A stretch of DNA of 64,000 bases from Devosia sp. (GCF_025809055.1 NZ_CP075529.1:3397501-3461500), one strand, 5' to 3'. Counted from the stretch's first letter, positions 25,885 through 35,868 are shown. A program made the numbers and translations. The notes: generated by a model not told the origin, from the sequence alone.

Positions 25885-26206
25885 CAATCAATTCTCCCGC
25901 CGAATCGGCGTCGTCTGCGTGCTCGTGCCTGTTTCTGACAAGGGTATCGGCCTGTCAACCAAACCCCCTGAATTTGGCCCGTTCTGGCGCGCAAGTGCGG
26001 CGGCCATGAGGCGAGGGGGCCGCGTGCGGCAGCAATTTGCCGCAGCTTGCGCGCCCATGGCTGCGATAGACTCGGCCTGCGCAATATGATTTAGGTCAGC
26101 CAAAGCATTTTGCGCTCCGAGGTTGAGTCGGGGCGGCGTTAGCTATGCAGCTATTTGCCCCCTCCTCGCCTGTTGTGCACCGCCAGAACATGTCGATAGG
26201 GGGTAT
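25885..26206. other. Intergenic region between the IalB and coxB genes
   Basis: 322 bp with no convincing gene, repeat or terminator. It must hold the divergent promoters of the IalB-like gene and the cox operon; TTGAGT at 26123 with TATGCA at 26144 is a poor match with a short spacer. A small open frame on the minus strand here has no family resemblance. Confidence 0.5.
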
Positions 26207-27133
26207 ATGGTGACCGGGCAGTTCTTCAGGAAGTTGGGAGCCGTCTCTGCGGGTGCCCTCGCGCTCATGCCGGCCCTTGCGGTCGCTCAGGAAAGCGCGG
26301 CAGGACATGCGGGGCATCCCGAGCCCGGCCAGATCCACCTGCAGCCTTCAGTGACCCCGATCATGGACTCCATCGTGGCCTTCCACGACGGCATCCTGAT
26401 GTGGACGATTTCGCTGATCGTGCTCTTCGTTCTGGCCCTTCTGGTCATCATCGTGGTGCGCTTCAACGCCAAGGCCAATCCGGTTCCGGCCCGCTTTACG
26501 CACAATACCCTGGTTGAGGTGATCTGGACGGTTGCGCCGATCCTGATTCTGGTGGTCATCGCCATCCCATCCTTCGGTGTACTTTCCGACCAGCTGACCG
26601 TGCCGGATGGCGAGCGCAAGTATCTGGGCTCCAACATCTTCTCGTTCGGCGAAGTCGAAGTTCCCGCGGCGTCCATCACCGTCAAGGCCACCGGCGAACA
26701 GTGGTACTGGAACTACGAATACGTCGACGAAGAAGTCGCCTTCGACTCCAACATCCTCAGCGAAGCCGAGATCGCCGAACGCAAGCCGGGTCAGCCGCGG
26801 CTGCTGGCGGTGGACAATGAACTCGTCGTGCCGGTCAACACCACTGTCCGCCTCGAAGTGACGGCCAGCCCCACCGGCGTGATCCATGCCTTTGCCGTAC
26901 CCTCCTTCGGTATCAAGATCGACGCCGTTCCGGGCCGCCTGAACGAGACCTGGTTCAATGCGCGTGAAACCGGCATCTATTACGGCCAGTGTTCGGAACT
27001 GTGCGGCAAGGACCATGCCTATATGCCGATCGCCGTGCGCGTCGTGACCACCGAAGAATACGAGGCCTTCATTGCGGCCTATAAGGAAAGCCGTGACTAT
27101 GCCGCTGCCGCCGCAGCGCTGCCGGCGCTGTAA
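26207..27133 (+). CDS. coxB: Cytochrome c oxidase subunit II
   Basis: A 308-residue aa3-type oxidase subunit II. A signal-like start (about 1-25) and two membrane helices (about 60-85 and 105-125) precede the periplasmic cupredoxin domain with the CuA site CSELCGKDHAYM (about 262-273), which accepts electrons from cytochrome c. The ATG at 26207 follows an AGGGGG ribosome site; an open stretch upstream is not conserved. It heads the operon coxB-coxA-ctaB-coxF-ctaG-coxC. Confidence 0.95.
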   Translation: MVTGQFFRKLGAVSAGALALMPALAVAQESAAGHAGHPEPGQIHLQPSVTPIMDSIVAFHDGILMWTISLIVLFVLALLVIIVVRFNAKANPVPARFTHNTLVEVIWTVAPILILVVIAIPSFGVLSDQLTVPDGERKYLGSNIFSFGEVEVPAASITVKATGEQWYWNYEYVDEEVAFDSNILSEAEIAERKPGQPRLLAVDNELVVPVNTTVRLEVTASPTGVIHAFAVPSFGIKIDAVPGRLNETWFNARETGIYYGQCSELCGKDHAYMPIAVRVVTTEEYEAFIAAYKESRDYAAAAAALPAL

Positions 27134-27155
27134 GTAAGGGTCAGGGGAAAAGACT

Positions 27156-28850
27156 ATGGCAAATACCGCTCACCTCGAGGCCCAGGCCACCGGTCACGAC
27201 CACGCCGGCCACGATCATCACACCCCGACCGGCTGGCGCCGTTGGGTCTATTCGACAAATCACAAAGACATCGGGATCATGTACCTGGTGTTCTCGATCT
27301 TTGCCGGCATCGTCGGCGGCCTGCTCTCCGGCGCCATGCGCATGGAGCTGCAGGAGCCCGGCATCCAGATTTTCCACGGCCTGGCTGCCATCGCCTATGG
27401 TCTGGAAGGTGACTCGGCGATTGACGCCGGAAAGCACATGTTCAACGTGTTCGTCTCTGCGCACGCGCTGATCATGGTGTTCTTCACCGTCATGCCGGCC
27501 ACCATGGGTGGCTTTGCCAACTACTTTGCCCCGCTGATGGTGGGTGCACCCGATACCGCCTTCCCGCGCATCAACAATATCGCCTTCTGGCTGCTGCCTC
27601 CGGCGCTGCTGCTGACGGTGCTGTCGATGTTCTTCGAAGGCCCTGCCGGCGCGCTGGGCTTTGGTGGCGGCTGGACGGCTTACCCGCCGCTGTCGACCTC
27701 CGGTCATCCCGGCCCGGCGACGGACTTCGTCATCCTGTCGCTGCACGTTGCCGGTGTGAGCTCGATCCTGGGGGCGATCAATCTGATCACCACTATCCTC
27801 AACATGCGCGCTCCGGGCATGACGCTGCACAAGATGCCGCTCTTCGTCTGGTCGGTGCTGGTCACTGCCTTCCTGCTGCTGCTGGCTCTGCCTGTTCTGG
27901 CTGGCGCCATCACCATGATGCTGACCGACCGCAATTTCGGCACCTCGTTCTTCGCCCCCGAGGGCGGCGGCGATCCGGTGCTCTACCAGCATCTGTTCTG
28001 GTTCTTCGGCCACCCCGAAGTGTACATCATGATCCTGCCGGGCTTCGGTCTGATCAGCCATATCGTGGCGACCTTCAGCCGCAAGCCGGTCTTCGGCTAC
28101 ATGGCCATGGCCTATGCCATGGTCGCCATCGGCTTCGTCGGCTTCGTCGTGTGGGCGCACCACATGTACACCACCGGCCTCAGCCTCGACGTCCAGCGCT
28201 ACTTCGTCTTCGCCACCATGGTGATCGCGGTGCCGACGGGCGTGAAGATCTTCTCCTGGATCGCCACCATGTGGGGCGGCTCGATCACCTTCCGCACGCC
28301 CATGCTGTGGGCCATCGGCTTCATCTTCCTGTTCACCGTTGGCGGTGTGACGGGCGTGGTGCTGGCCAATGCGGGTGCCGACCGTGCCCTGCACGACACC
28401 TATTACGTGGTCGCCCACTTCCACTACGTGCTGTCGCTGGGTGCCGTGTTCTCGATCTTCGCGGGCTGGTACTACTGGTTCCCGAAAATGTTCGGCTACA
28501 TGTATTCCGAGTTCCTCGGCAAGCTGCACTTCTGGGTCATGTTCATCGGTGTGAACCTGATCTTCTTCCCGCAGCACTTCCTGGGTCTGGCCGGCATGCC
28601 GCGCCGCTATGTCGACTACCCGGATGCCTTCGCGCTGTGGAACCGCGTGTCCTCGATCGGCTACTACATCACCTTCGTTGCGATGATCATCTTCTTCTAC
28701 GCAACCTGGGAAGCCTTCCGGAAGAAGCGCCTGGCTGGCGACAATCCCTGGGGTGATGGCGCCACGACGCTGGAATGGACCCTGAGCTCGCCTCCGCCGT
28801 TCCACCAGTTCTCGACGCTGCCCAAGATCGACTCCAAGGACGCGCACTAA
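27156..28850 (+). CDS. coxA: Cytochrome c oxidase subunit I
   Basis: A 564-residue twelve-helix haem-copper oxidase core. Visible marks are the haem a ligand in NVFVSAHALIMVFF, the CuB/Tyr segment WFFGHPEVYIMILPGFG, WAHHMYTTGL and VVAHFHYVL with the haem a3/a ligands. It reduces O2 and pumps protons. The His-rich N-terminus (HDHAGHDHH, about 13-21) may bind metal. It is 22 bp after coxB. Confidence 0.97.
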   Translation: MANTAHLEAQATGHDHAGHDHHTPTGWRRWVYSTNHKDIGIMYLVFSIFAGIVGGLLSGAMRMELQEPGIQIFHGLAAIAYGLEGDSAIDAGKHMFNVFVSAHALIMVFFTVMPATMGGFANYFAPLMVGAPDTAFPRINNIAFWLLPPALLLTVLSMFFEGPAGALGFGGGWTAYPPLSTSGHPGPATDFVILSLHVAGVSSILGAINLITTILNMRAPGMTLHKMPLFVWSVLVTAFLLLLALPVLAGAITMMLTDRNFGTSFFAPEGGGDPVLYQHLFWFFGHPEVYIMILPGFGLISHIVATFSRKPVFGYMAMAYAMVAIGFVGFVVWAHHMYTTGLSLDVQRYFVFATMVIAVPTGVKIFSWIATMWGGSITFRTPMLWAIGFIFLFTVGGVTGVVLANAGADRALHDTYYVVAHFHYVLSLGAVFSIFAGWYYWFPKMFGYMYSEFLGKLHFWVMFIGVNLIFFPQHFLGLAGMPRRYVDYPDAFALWNRVSSIGYYITFVAMIIFFYATWEAFRKKRLAGDNPWGDGATTLEWTLSSPPPFHQFSTLPKIDSKDAH

Positions 28851-28859
28851 GAGGCGCCC

Positions 28860-29837
28860 ATGACTTCGGGATCGCGTCCGCGCGGTCCCGCCAACAGGAA
28901 AGACGCCGTGGCTTTTGTGCATGACAGCAGCGATGCGCCCGCCTTTGCGGGGCAGGCGAGGGTGGGGGACTATATCGCCCTGCTCAAGCCGCGTGTCATG
29001 TCGCTTGTCGTCTTCACGGCCCTGGTCGGCATCATCGTCGCTCCCGGCGGCGTCAATCCGGTCGTCGGCTTCATCGCCATCCTGTGCATCGCCATCGGTG
29101 CCGGCGCCTCGGGTGCGCTGAACATGTGGTACGATGCCGATATCGACGCGGTGATGAGCCGCACGATCAACCGGCCCATTCCCTCCGGCCGCGTTACCCG
29201 CGAAGAAGCCCTGGCCTTCGGCCTGACGCTTTCGGCCTTTTCGGTTGCGCTGCTGGGCCTCGCGACAAACTGGGTCGCGGGGGCATTTCTGGCCTTCACC
29301 ATCTTCTTCTACGCCGTCGTCTATACGATGTGGCTGAAGCGCTCGACCCCGCAGAATATCGTCATCGGCGGTGCCGCCGGCGCCTTCCCGCCCATGGTCG
29401 GCTGGGCCGCTGTCACCGGCACATCGAGCTGGGAGAGCTTTGCCCTCTTCCTCATCATCTTCCTGTGGACCCCGCCCCATTTCTGGGCGCTGGCGCTCTA
29501 CAAGCAGGGCGATTACGGCGCTGCCGGCATTCCCATGATGCCCAATGTGGTCGGCGAAGCCTCGACGCGCCGCCAGATTTTTGCCTATTCGGGTATTTTG
29601 GGCCTGTCGAGCCTGCTGCCTGTCGCACTCGGATTTTCCGGCTGGATCTACGGGGTGGTGGCCGTGGCCCTGTCGGGCTATTTCGTCTGGTCGGCATACC
29701 GGCTCTGGCGGGCCGATGCCGGAACGGCCATGCGCCAGGCCGCGCGGCGCCTGTTCACCATTTCGCTGAGCTATCTCTTCGTGCTTTTCCTGGCCCTGCT
29801 GATCGACAATCTTGTCTTCCGGATGGGGTGGCTGTGA
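28860..29837 (+). CDS. ctaB: Protohaem IX farnesyltransferase (haem O synthase)
   Basis: A 325-residue UbiA-superfamily membrane enzyme that farnesylates haem b to haem o for the aa3 oxidase. The Asp-rich motif NMWYDADIDAVMSRT and its partner RPIPSGRV (around residues 88-115) are visible. It is 9 bp after coxA. Confidence 0.95.
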   Translation: MTSGSRPRGPANRKDAVAFVHDSSDAPAFAGQARVGDYIALLKPRVMSLVVFTALVGIIVAPGGVNPVVGFIAILCIAIGAGASGALNMWYDADIDAVMSRTINRPIPSGRVTREEALAFGLTLSAFSVALLGLATNWVAGAFLAFTIFFYAVVYTMWLKRSTPQNIVIGGAAGAFPPMVGWAAVTGTSSWESFALFLIIFLWTPPHFWALALYKQGDYGAAGIPMMPNVVGEASTRRQIFAYSGILGLSSLLPVALGFSGWIYGVVAVALSGYFVWSAYRLWRADAGTAMRQAARRLFTISLSYLFVLFLALLIDNLVFRMGWL

Positions 29838-29839
29838 TC

Positions 29840-30025
29840 ATGTCTGAACCCGTACCCACCAAACTGACCGACAACGGCATGACGCCCGAACAGGATGCTG
29901 CGTTCCGCAAGCAGCGCCGCCGCCGCTCGCTGGCGCTTGCCGGTGCGCTGATCCTGTTCGCGCTCACATTCTACGTGCTGACCATCATCAAGATGGGCCC
30001 GGCGCTCTTTGACAGGGCGCTCTGA
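29840..30025 (+). CDS. coxF: Small CoxF-like cytochrome oxidase protein
   Basis: A 61-residue single-helix protein: a soluble charged start with RKQRRRRS, then one membrane segment (about 31-52). It lies between ctaB and ctaG, as CoxF does in rhizobial cox operons. Its stop overlaps the ctaG start by one base. Function is assumed to be assembly. Confidence 0.7.
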   Translation: MSEPVPTKLTDNGMTPEQDAAFRKQRRRRSLALAGALILFALTFYVLTIIKMGPALFDRAL

Positions 30026-30588
30026 TGGCCGATCTCACCCATTCCGCCCTGCATGGCTCGAGCCAGCGCAACAAGCGCACCGGCATGACGCTCGGGCTGC
30101 TTGTGGCCGGCATGGTCGGCCTGGCATTTGCCTCCGTGCCGCTCTACCAGCTGTTCTGCCAGGTCACCGGCTTCGGTGGCACCACGCAGGTCGCCTCGGC
30201 CAATCCCAAGGGTGTCATCGCCCGCGAGATGAAGGTGCGGTTTGACGTCAATGTCGACCGGGCACTGCCCTGGACGGTCAAGCCTGCCGCCGCCATCACC
30301 GACCGCATCGGCAAGGTCGATACCGTCAATTACATCGCCACCAATAATTCCGACCGTCCCATGACCGGCCAGGCGATCTTCAATGTCACGCCGGACCAGG
30401 CGGGCATCTATTTCAACAAGATCGAGTGCTTCTGCTTCACCGAGCAGACCCTGCAGCCCGGCGAGTCGGTGGAAATGCCCATCGTGTTCTTCGTCGATCC
30501 CGATCTTGACGAGAATCCGGAACTGCGCACGATCAAAGAGATCACGCTCTCATATACCTTCTACGCTTCAGACAGTGAGGGAAGCTGA
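30025..30588 (+). CDS. ctaG: Cytochrome c oxidase assembly protein CtaG/Cox11
   Basis: A 187-residue Cox11: one N-terminal membrane anchor (about 15-35) and a periplasmic immunoglobulin-like domain with the copper-binding pair CFCF (Cys135, Cys137). It delivers copper to the CuB site of subunit I. The gene is translationally coupled to coxF and 2 bp before coxC. Confidence 0.94.
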   Translation: MADLTHSALHGSSQRNKRTGMTLGLLVAGMVGLAFASVPLYQLFCQVTGFGGTTQVASANPKGVIAREMKVRFDVNVDRALPWTVKPAAAITDRIGKVDTVNYIATNNSDRPMTGQAIFNVTPDQAGIYFNKIECFCFTEQTLQPGESVEMPIVFFVDPDLDENPELRTIKEITLSYTFYASDSEGS

Positions 30589-30590
30589 AC

Positions 30591-31427
30591 ATGGCCGCCA
30601 TCGAAAAGAACCATGACTACCACATGGTCGAACCCAGCCCCTGGCCCTTTGTCATGTCGGTCGCCGTCCTGACCCTGGCTCTGGGCGCCATTGCCTGGAT
30701 GCAGGACTGGACCCCGTGGCTGTTCTTCATCGGCCTCGCCGGCGTCATCTACGGCTTCTATGCCTGGTGGGCCGACGTGGTGAAGGAAGCCAATAACGGC
30801 GTCGATCACACCCCGGTCGTGCAGATGCATCACCGCTACGGCATGATGCTGTTCATTGCCTCCGAAGTCATGTTCTTCGTGGCCTGGTTCTGGGCCTATT
30901 TCGACGGCTTCTTCCGCTTCGACGATGTCGAGCAATATGCCCGCGTGGCCTTTACCGGCGGTCACTGGCCTCCGGCCGGCATCGAGCTGTTCGACCCCTG
31001 GCACCTGCCGCTGTTCAACACCCTGATCCTGCTGACGTCCGGCACCACCGTCACCTGGGCCCACCATGCGCTGCTCGAAAACGACCGCCAGGGCCTGCGC
31101 TGGGGCCTTGCCCTCACCGTGGCGCTCGGCGTGCTGTTTTCATTCGTGCAGTATCTCGAATACACCCATGCCGGCTTCACCTTCGACGGCAACCTCTATG
31201 GCGCCACCTTCTTCATGGCGACCGGCTTCCACGGTTTCCACGTCATTGTCGGCACCATTTTCCTCGCCGTCTGCCTGATCCGTGCCGAACGCGGTGATTT
31301 CACCCCGCAGCGCCATCTCGGCTTCGAGTTCGCCGCCTGGTACTGGCACTTCGTGGACGTGGTGTGGTTGTTCCTGTTTGCCTCGATCTATGTCTGGGGC
31401 AGCTGGGGCGTGGCCTTGAGCCACTAG
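30591..31427 (+). CDS. coxC: Cytochrome c oxidase subunit III
   Basis: A 278-residue, seven-helix subunit III. Conserved blocks are WPFVMSVAVLTLALG, HRYGMMLFIASEVMFFVAWF and FHGFHVIVGTIFL, with YWHFVDVVWLFLF at the end. It stabilises the proton-pumping core. A hairpin follows before the SURF1 gene. Confidence 0.96.
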   Translation: MAAIEKNHDYHMVEPSPWPFVMSVAVLTLALGAIAWMQDWTPWLFFIGLAGVIYGFYAWWADVVKEANNGVDHTPVVQMHHRYGMMLFIASEVMFFVAWFWAYFDGFFRFDDVEQYARVAFTGGHWPPAGIELFDPWHLPLFNTLILLTSGTTVTWAHHALLENDRQGLRWGLALTVALGVLFSFVQYLEYTHAGFTFDGNLYGATFFMATGFHGFHVIVGTIFLAVCLIRAERGDFTPQRHLGFEFAAWYWHFVDVVWLFLFASIYVWGSWGVALSH

Positions 31428-31449
31428 GCCGGGTCAAGAGGAAATTCCG

Positions 31450-31471
31450 GGGCGCGGCGCAAGCCGCGCCC
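31450..31471 (+). terminator. Hairpin between coxC and the SURF1 gene
   Basis: Stem GGGCGCGGC / GCCGCGCCC with a 4-nt loop followed by a broken T run (TTTGCTTTT). It could partly terminate so that SURF1 is made in smaller amounts, or serve as a processing stop. Confidence 0.55.
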
Positions 31472-31492
31472 TTTGCTTTTGAGGACTGTTCC

Positions 31493-32272
31493 ATGGGCGC
31501 CGCCGCCAATCCTAAACCACATCGTGGCCTGAAATGGACCGATTGGGTCTTTGCCGCGCTGATGATTGCGCTGGCGGTGGTCTGCCTGCTGCTGGGCAAT
31601 TGGCAGATGCAGCGCCTCGCGGAAAAGGACCGGCTGATCGCCGCTGTCGATGCCCGGCTGAGTGCCGAAGCCATTGCCGTGCCGCCGGTCGATCAGTGGA
31701 CAGGGCTTGATACCGAAGCGCTCGTCTATCAGCCGGTGACCCTGACCGGCCGGCTGCGCTACACCCAGACGATCACCGTCTTCACCAGCCTGTCCGATCC
31801 TCAGGGGCAATATGGCGGTCCCGGCTACTGGGTCATGACCCCACTCGAACTTGCCCAGGGCGGCACAGTCTTCGTCAATCGCGGTTTCGTACCGGAACAA
31901 TATCAGGAAGCCGCCATCATGGGTGACCTGCATGGCGACGACCCCGAGGTGATCACACTGACAGGTTTGCTGCGACCCAGTGAAGTTGCCGGCTTCATGA
32001 CACCAGAGCCCAACATGTCCGACCGGATCGAATGGGTGAGGGACACCGCTCGCATGGCCGGCATGGTCGACCCGACATTGGCGCCGATCGCCCCATTCTA
32101 TGTGGACCTGCCTGCCGCTGCGCCCGGGCAGCTGCCGCAGGGCGGAGAGACGGTCATCAGCTTTCCCAATAACCACCTGAGCTACGCCTTTACCTGGTAT
32201 GGCTTTGCGGTGGTGGCCGTGGTCATGCTGGTCTTCTGGCTGTGGCGCCAGGCCCGCCGGCCTGCATCTTGA
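31493..32272 (+). CDS. SURF1 family oxidase assembly protein
   Basis: A 259-residue protein with two membrane helices (about 16-38 and 228-248) flanking a periplasmic domain with GNWQMQRLAEKD, VFVNRGFVP and SYAFTWYGFA, the SURF1 pattern. SURF1 helps insert haem a into subunit I. The start is ATG 31493 with GAGGA at 31481-31485. The DUF983 gene often present in this gap in related operons is missing here. Confidence 0.9.
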   Translation: MGAAANPKPHRGLKWTDWVFAALMIALAVVCLLLGNWQMQRLAEKDRLIAAVDARLSAEAIAVPPVDQWTGLDTEALVYQPVTLTGRLRYTQTITVFTSLSDPQGQYGGPGYWVMTPLELAQGGTVFVNRGFVPEQYQEAAIMGDLHGDDPEVITLTGLLRPSEVAGFMTPEPNMSDRIEWVRDTARMAGMVDPTLAPIAPFYVDLPAAAPGQLPQGGETVISFPNNHLSYAFTWYGFAVVAVVMLVFWLWRQARRPAS

Positions 32273-32349
32273 GCAATTTTGGTCCAAACCTTGCGGCGCA
32301 AGCTGGCTTTGACTAGTTTGCGACAATTCTAGAAGGGCCTCTCCCCCCT

Positions 32350-33744
32350 ATGCAGTTTGTCTCTACGCGCGGCCAGGCGCCCGTGCTCGGTTTCTCCGAC
32401 GCCATCCTGGCGGGCCTTGCTTCCGATGGCGGCCTCTATGTCCCCAGCACCTGGCCCCAGGTCAGCCGCGACGAGATTGCCGCCTTTGCCGGTCGCCCCT
32501 ATGCCGATGTCGCCTTCGATATCATTTCCCGCTTCACCGGCGACGAAATCCCCGCTCAGGTGCTGCGCCGGATCATCGAGGAGGCCTATGCCAGTTTCCG
32601 TCATCGCTCGGTCACGCCCCTCATCGATATCGAGCCCGGCCATTTCGTGCTGGAGCTGTTCCATGGTCCCACGCTTGCCTTCAAGGACGTGGCCATGCAG
32701 TTCCTCTCTAGGGTCATGGACCATGTGCTGTCCGAGCGCGGCCTGCGCGCCACCATTGTCGGCGCAACTTCGGGGGACACCGGTTCGGCAGCGATCGAAG
32801 CCTTTCGCGGCCGCGACACCACCGATATTTTCATCCTCCATCCCCAGGGCCGCACCTCCGAGGTGCAGCGCCGGCAGATGACCACCGTGCTCGACGCCAA
32901 CGTGCACAACATCGCCCTCGAAGGCACGTTCGATGATTGCCAGGACGCGGTGAAGGCCATGTTCAACCACCACGCCTTCCGCGAGCGGGTGCGCCTGAGT
33001 GGTGTCAATTCCATCAACTGGGGCCGTATCGTTGCGCAGATCGTCTATTATTTCACGGCGGCCGCCTCGTTGGGTTCGCCGCACCGCAAGGTCAGCTTCA
33101 CCGTGCCCACGGGCAATTTCGGCGATATCTTCGCCGGCTATTGCGCCATGCGCATGGGCCTGCCCATCGACCGGCTGATCATTGCAACCAATGCCAATGA
33201 CATCCTGCGCCGCACGCTGGAAACGGGCGCTTACCAGATGGAGGGCGTTGCCCCAACCATCAGCCCGTCCATGGATATCCAGATCTCGTCCAATTTCGAG
33301 CGGCTGCTGTTCGAATCGGCGGATCGCGACGCCGGCGCGGTGTCCCGCATGATGGCGGCGCTCAAGCAGTCGCGCGGCTTTGAACTGCCGGAAAACGCCC
33401 TGGCCGCAATCCGCCGCGATTTTGCCGCCGGCACGACCGACGAAGCGGCCACTGCGGCCGTCATTGCCGACACCTTTGCCGAGAGCGGCTACCTGCTCGA
33501 CCCGCACACGGCCGTGGCCGTCGGGGTGGCGCGGGTGCATGTCACGCCAGGTACGCCGATGATCACCCTCGCCACCGCCCATCCGGCAAAATTCCCAGCG
33601 GCAGTGGCGCGGGCGTCCGGCATCGAGCCGCCGCTGCCGGCCTGGCTGGCGGACCTTTACGAGCGCGAAGAGCGCGTGACCGTGCTGGCCAACGACCAGC
33701 GTATTGTGGAAGAGTTCATCGAGGCGCGCAGCTGCGCGGCCTGA
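32350..33744 (+). CDS. thrC: Threonine synthase
   Basis: A 464-residue PLP enzyme that converts O-phosphohomoserine to threonine. The start MQFVSTRGQAP...FSDAILAGLASDGGLYVP matches the family; the PLP lysine is in LAFKDVAMQFL (near residue 113) and the phosphate loop in TSGDTGSAAIEAF. Length is typical. It lies 77 bp after the SURF1 gene. Confidence 0.95.
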   Translation: MQFVSTRGQAPVLGFSDAILAGLASDGGLYVPSTWPQVSRDEIAAFAGRPYADVAFDIISRFTGDEIPAQVLRRIIEEAYASFRHRSVTPLIDIEPGHFVLELFHGPTLAFKDVAMQFLSRVMDHVLSERGLRATIVGATSGDTGSAAIEAFRGRDTTDIFILHPQGRTSEVQRRQMTTVLDANVHNIALEGTFDDCQDAVKAMFNHHAFRERVRLSGVNSINWGRIVAQIVYYFTAAASLGSPHRKVSFTVPTGNFGDIFAGYCAMRMGLPIDRLIIATNANDILRRTLETGAYQMEGVAPTISPSMDIQISSNFERLLFESADRDAGAVSRMMAALKQSRGFELPENALAAIRRDFAAGTTDEAATAAVIADTFAESGYLLDPHTAVAVGVARVHVTPGTPMITLATAHPAKFPAAVARASGIEPPLPAWLADLYEREERVTVLANDQRIVEEFIEARSCAA

Positions 33745-33796
33745 TCGACACGGCAGAGCCGGGGGTCGATGAGGCCGCCGGTTCGGGAGGACCAGT

Positions 33797-35059
33797 GTGA
33801 GCGTAAGATCGACAACCCTGGATAACGGCATGGTGGTGCTCACCGACGACATGCCGCATCTGGAAAGTGCGTCCCTGGGCGTCTGGGTCAAGGCCGGCGC
33901 CCGGTCGGAGCGCAAGGCCGAACACGGCATCTCGCACTTGCTCGAGCACATGGCCTTCAAGGGCACCCGCACGCGCAGTGCCCTGCAGATCGCCGAGACC
34001 ATCGAAAATGTCGGCGGTGACCTCAATGCCGCGACATCCATCGAACACACCGGCTATTTCGCCCGCGTGCTCAAGGACGATGTCGTGCTTGCAGCCGATA
34101 TTCTGGCCGATATCCTTCAGAACTCTTCGTTCGAAGAGGATGAACTGGCCCGCGAACAGCAGGTGATCGTCCAGGAGATTGGCGCTGCCCGCGACAATCC
34201 CGATGACCATGTGTTCGACCTCTTCCAGCAGGCCGCTTATCCCACCCAGCCCATCGGCCGCACCATTCTCGGTACAGTGGACTCGGTGCGCGCCTTTACC
34301 CCCGAGACCATCCGCAAATACATGCGCCGCAACTATGTCGGCGATCACATGGTGATTGCGGCCGCCGGCAATGTCGATCACGACGGGTTGGTGCGGGTCG
34401 CTCAGGACCGCTTCTCCGATCTCGTGCCCAACGGTGCTCCCGATCCGCAACGGGCGGAATATCGTGGTGGCCAGGAGCGGCTGATTTCCGACCACGAACA
34501 GGCCCATATCGTCCTTGGCTTCGAGGGGCGGGCCTATAATTCCGACGGGTTCTACGCCGCACAGGTGCTGGCTTCGATCCTTGGCGGCGGCATGAGTTCG
34601 CGCCTGTTCCAGGAAGTGCGCGAGAAGCGGGGCCTTTGCTACTCGGTCTATGCCTTCCACTGGGCCTTCGCCGATAGCGGTGTATTCGGTGTCGCCGCTG
34701 CCACCGGCGAGGATGAGGTCAGCGAATTGGTTCCGGTGGTTCTCGACGAATTGCGCCGCGCCACCCAGACCATCACCGACGAGGAAGTGGTCCGGGTCCG
34801 CAATCAGATCCGCGCCGGCCTCTTGATGTCGCTGGAAAGCCCTTCGGCCCGCGCCGGTCAGCTGGCGCGCCAGCAAATCCTGTGGGGCCGTCCGATCCCC
34901 ATGCAGGAAACGGTCGAGCGGATCAATCGCATCACCGCCCAGCGCGTGCAGGAAGTTGCCGAACAGATTTTCACCGCCGGGTCCGCGACCCTGGCCGGTA
35001 TCGGGCCGATTGCCAATCTCGCCGATGTGGAAACCATCGGCGAGACGCTGCGGCGCTGA
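33797..35059 (+). CDS. M16-family zinc peptidase (processing-peptidase-like)
   Basis: A 420-residue M16 peptidase of the mitochondrial-processing-peptidase beta type. The zinc site is HLLEH (47-51) with a distal Glu near 126 (VQEIGAARDNPDD). Both halves are present, so it is full length. It starts with GTG 33797 after GGGAGGA (33785-33791). It follows thrC in many alphaproteobacteria; the substrate is unknown. Confidence 0.92.
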   Translation: MSVRSTTLDNGMVVLTDDMPHLESASLGVWVKAGARSERKAEHGISHLLEHMAFKGTRTRSALQIAETIENVGGDLNAATSIEHTGYFARVLKDDVVLAADILADILQNSSFEEDELAREQQVIVQEIGAARDNPDDHVFDLFQQAAYPTQPIGRTILGTVDSVRAFTPETIRKYMRRNYVGDHMVIAAAGNVDHDGLVRVAQDRFSDLVPNGAPDPQRAEYRGGQERLISDHEQAHIVLGFEGRAYNSDGFYAAQVLASILGGGMSSRLFQEVREKRGLCYSVYAFHWAFADSGVFGVAAATGEDEVSELVPVVLDELRRATQTITDEEVVRVRNQIRAGLLMSLESPSARAGQLARQQILWGRPIPMQETVERINRITAQRVQEVAEQIFTAGSATLAGIGPIANLADVETIGETLRR

Positions 35060-35064
35060 TAGCC

Positions 35065-35685
35065 ATGTTCTGGCCCTGGTCGTCCCCGGCGGCTTTGGTG
35101 AGCATTTCGGGTCCAGGGCTGACGCTGCGCCTTCCGCATATGCGCGATTATTCCGAATGGTACGCATTGCGGCGCGCCAGCCAGGATTTCCTGCGCCCGT
35201 TCGAGCCGCGTTGGACCGAAGCCGATCTGGGCCGGCAGGCGTATGGGTACCGCGTACGCCGCGCCCGGCAGGAGGCCGAAGAGGGCACCGACTACACCTT
35301 TTTCCTGTTTCAGCAGCAGGGCAGCAAACAGGTTCTCGTGGGCGGGGTGACCTTGTCCAATATCCGCCGTCGCGCCGCCCAGTTCGTCAATCTCGGCTAC
35401 TGGATGGGCCAGAAATTTGCCGGCCAGGGCCTGATGAGCGAAGCGGTCGGGATTGTCGTGCCCTTCGTCTTCGAATCCCTCGAACTGCACCGCATCCACG
35501 CGGCCTTTCTGCCAACCAACATGGCGTCGCGCCGCGTGCTGGAAAAGAATGGCTTTGTGGAAGAGGGCTATGCCCGCAGTTATCTGCAGATCAATGGCCG
35601 CTGGGAAGACCATGTGCTGATGGGCCTGACACGGGAGCATTGGGACCAGTTGCGCCTGACCGCCAGGCGCCCGCGCGTCGCCTGA
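35065..35685 (+). CDS. GNAT N-acetyltransferase (RimJ/RimL-like)
   Basis: A 206-residue acetyltransferase with LGYWMGQKFAGQGLMSEAV (acetyl-CoA binding, about 111-129) and ASRRVLEKNGFVEEG typical of RimJ/RimL enzymes that acetylate ribosomal protein N-termini or small amines. ATG 35065 lies 5 bp after the M16 stop; the open frame further upstream is inside that gene. Likely the same operon. Confidence 0.88.
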   Translation: MFWPWSSPAALVSISGPGLTLRLPHMRDYSEWYALRRASQDFLRPFEPRWTEADLGRQAYGYRVRRARQEAEEGTDYTFFLFQQQGSKQVLVGGVTLSNIRRRAAQFVNLGYWMGQKFAGQGLMSEAVGIVVPFVFESLELHRIHAAFLPTNMASRRVLEKNGFVEEGYARSYLQINGRWEDHVLMGLTREHWDQLRLTARRPRVA

Positions 35686-35868
35686 CAATTCGGGGTGGAC
35701 AAGCCAATGTTGCTTCTGGGCAACAGGAAACCAAGCTTGTCGCAAGCGTCAATCTCCCGTACCAAGTTACCGCCCTCCGGGAGGCTAACCACAAAAAGGC
35801 TGTTTCGCTCTGCTTGGCATCGGGATGGCCGCCATAAAGAAGTCCAGCGCGGGATGTAGCTGCCCCTG

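Noticed and set aside
25888..26103. 71-codon open frame on the minus strand between the IalB and coxB genes
   Set aside because: No ribosome site, family or conserved pattern; overlaps the probable promoter region.
27141..29480. 779-codon open frame antisense to coxA and ctaB
   Set aside because: Low-complexity composition (E, D, H, R, G rich) typical of the antisense of GC-rich genes; coxA and ctaB match known families on the plus strand.
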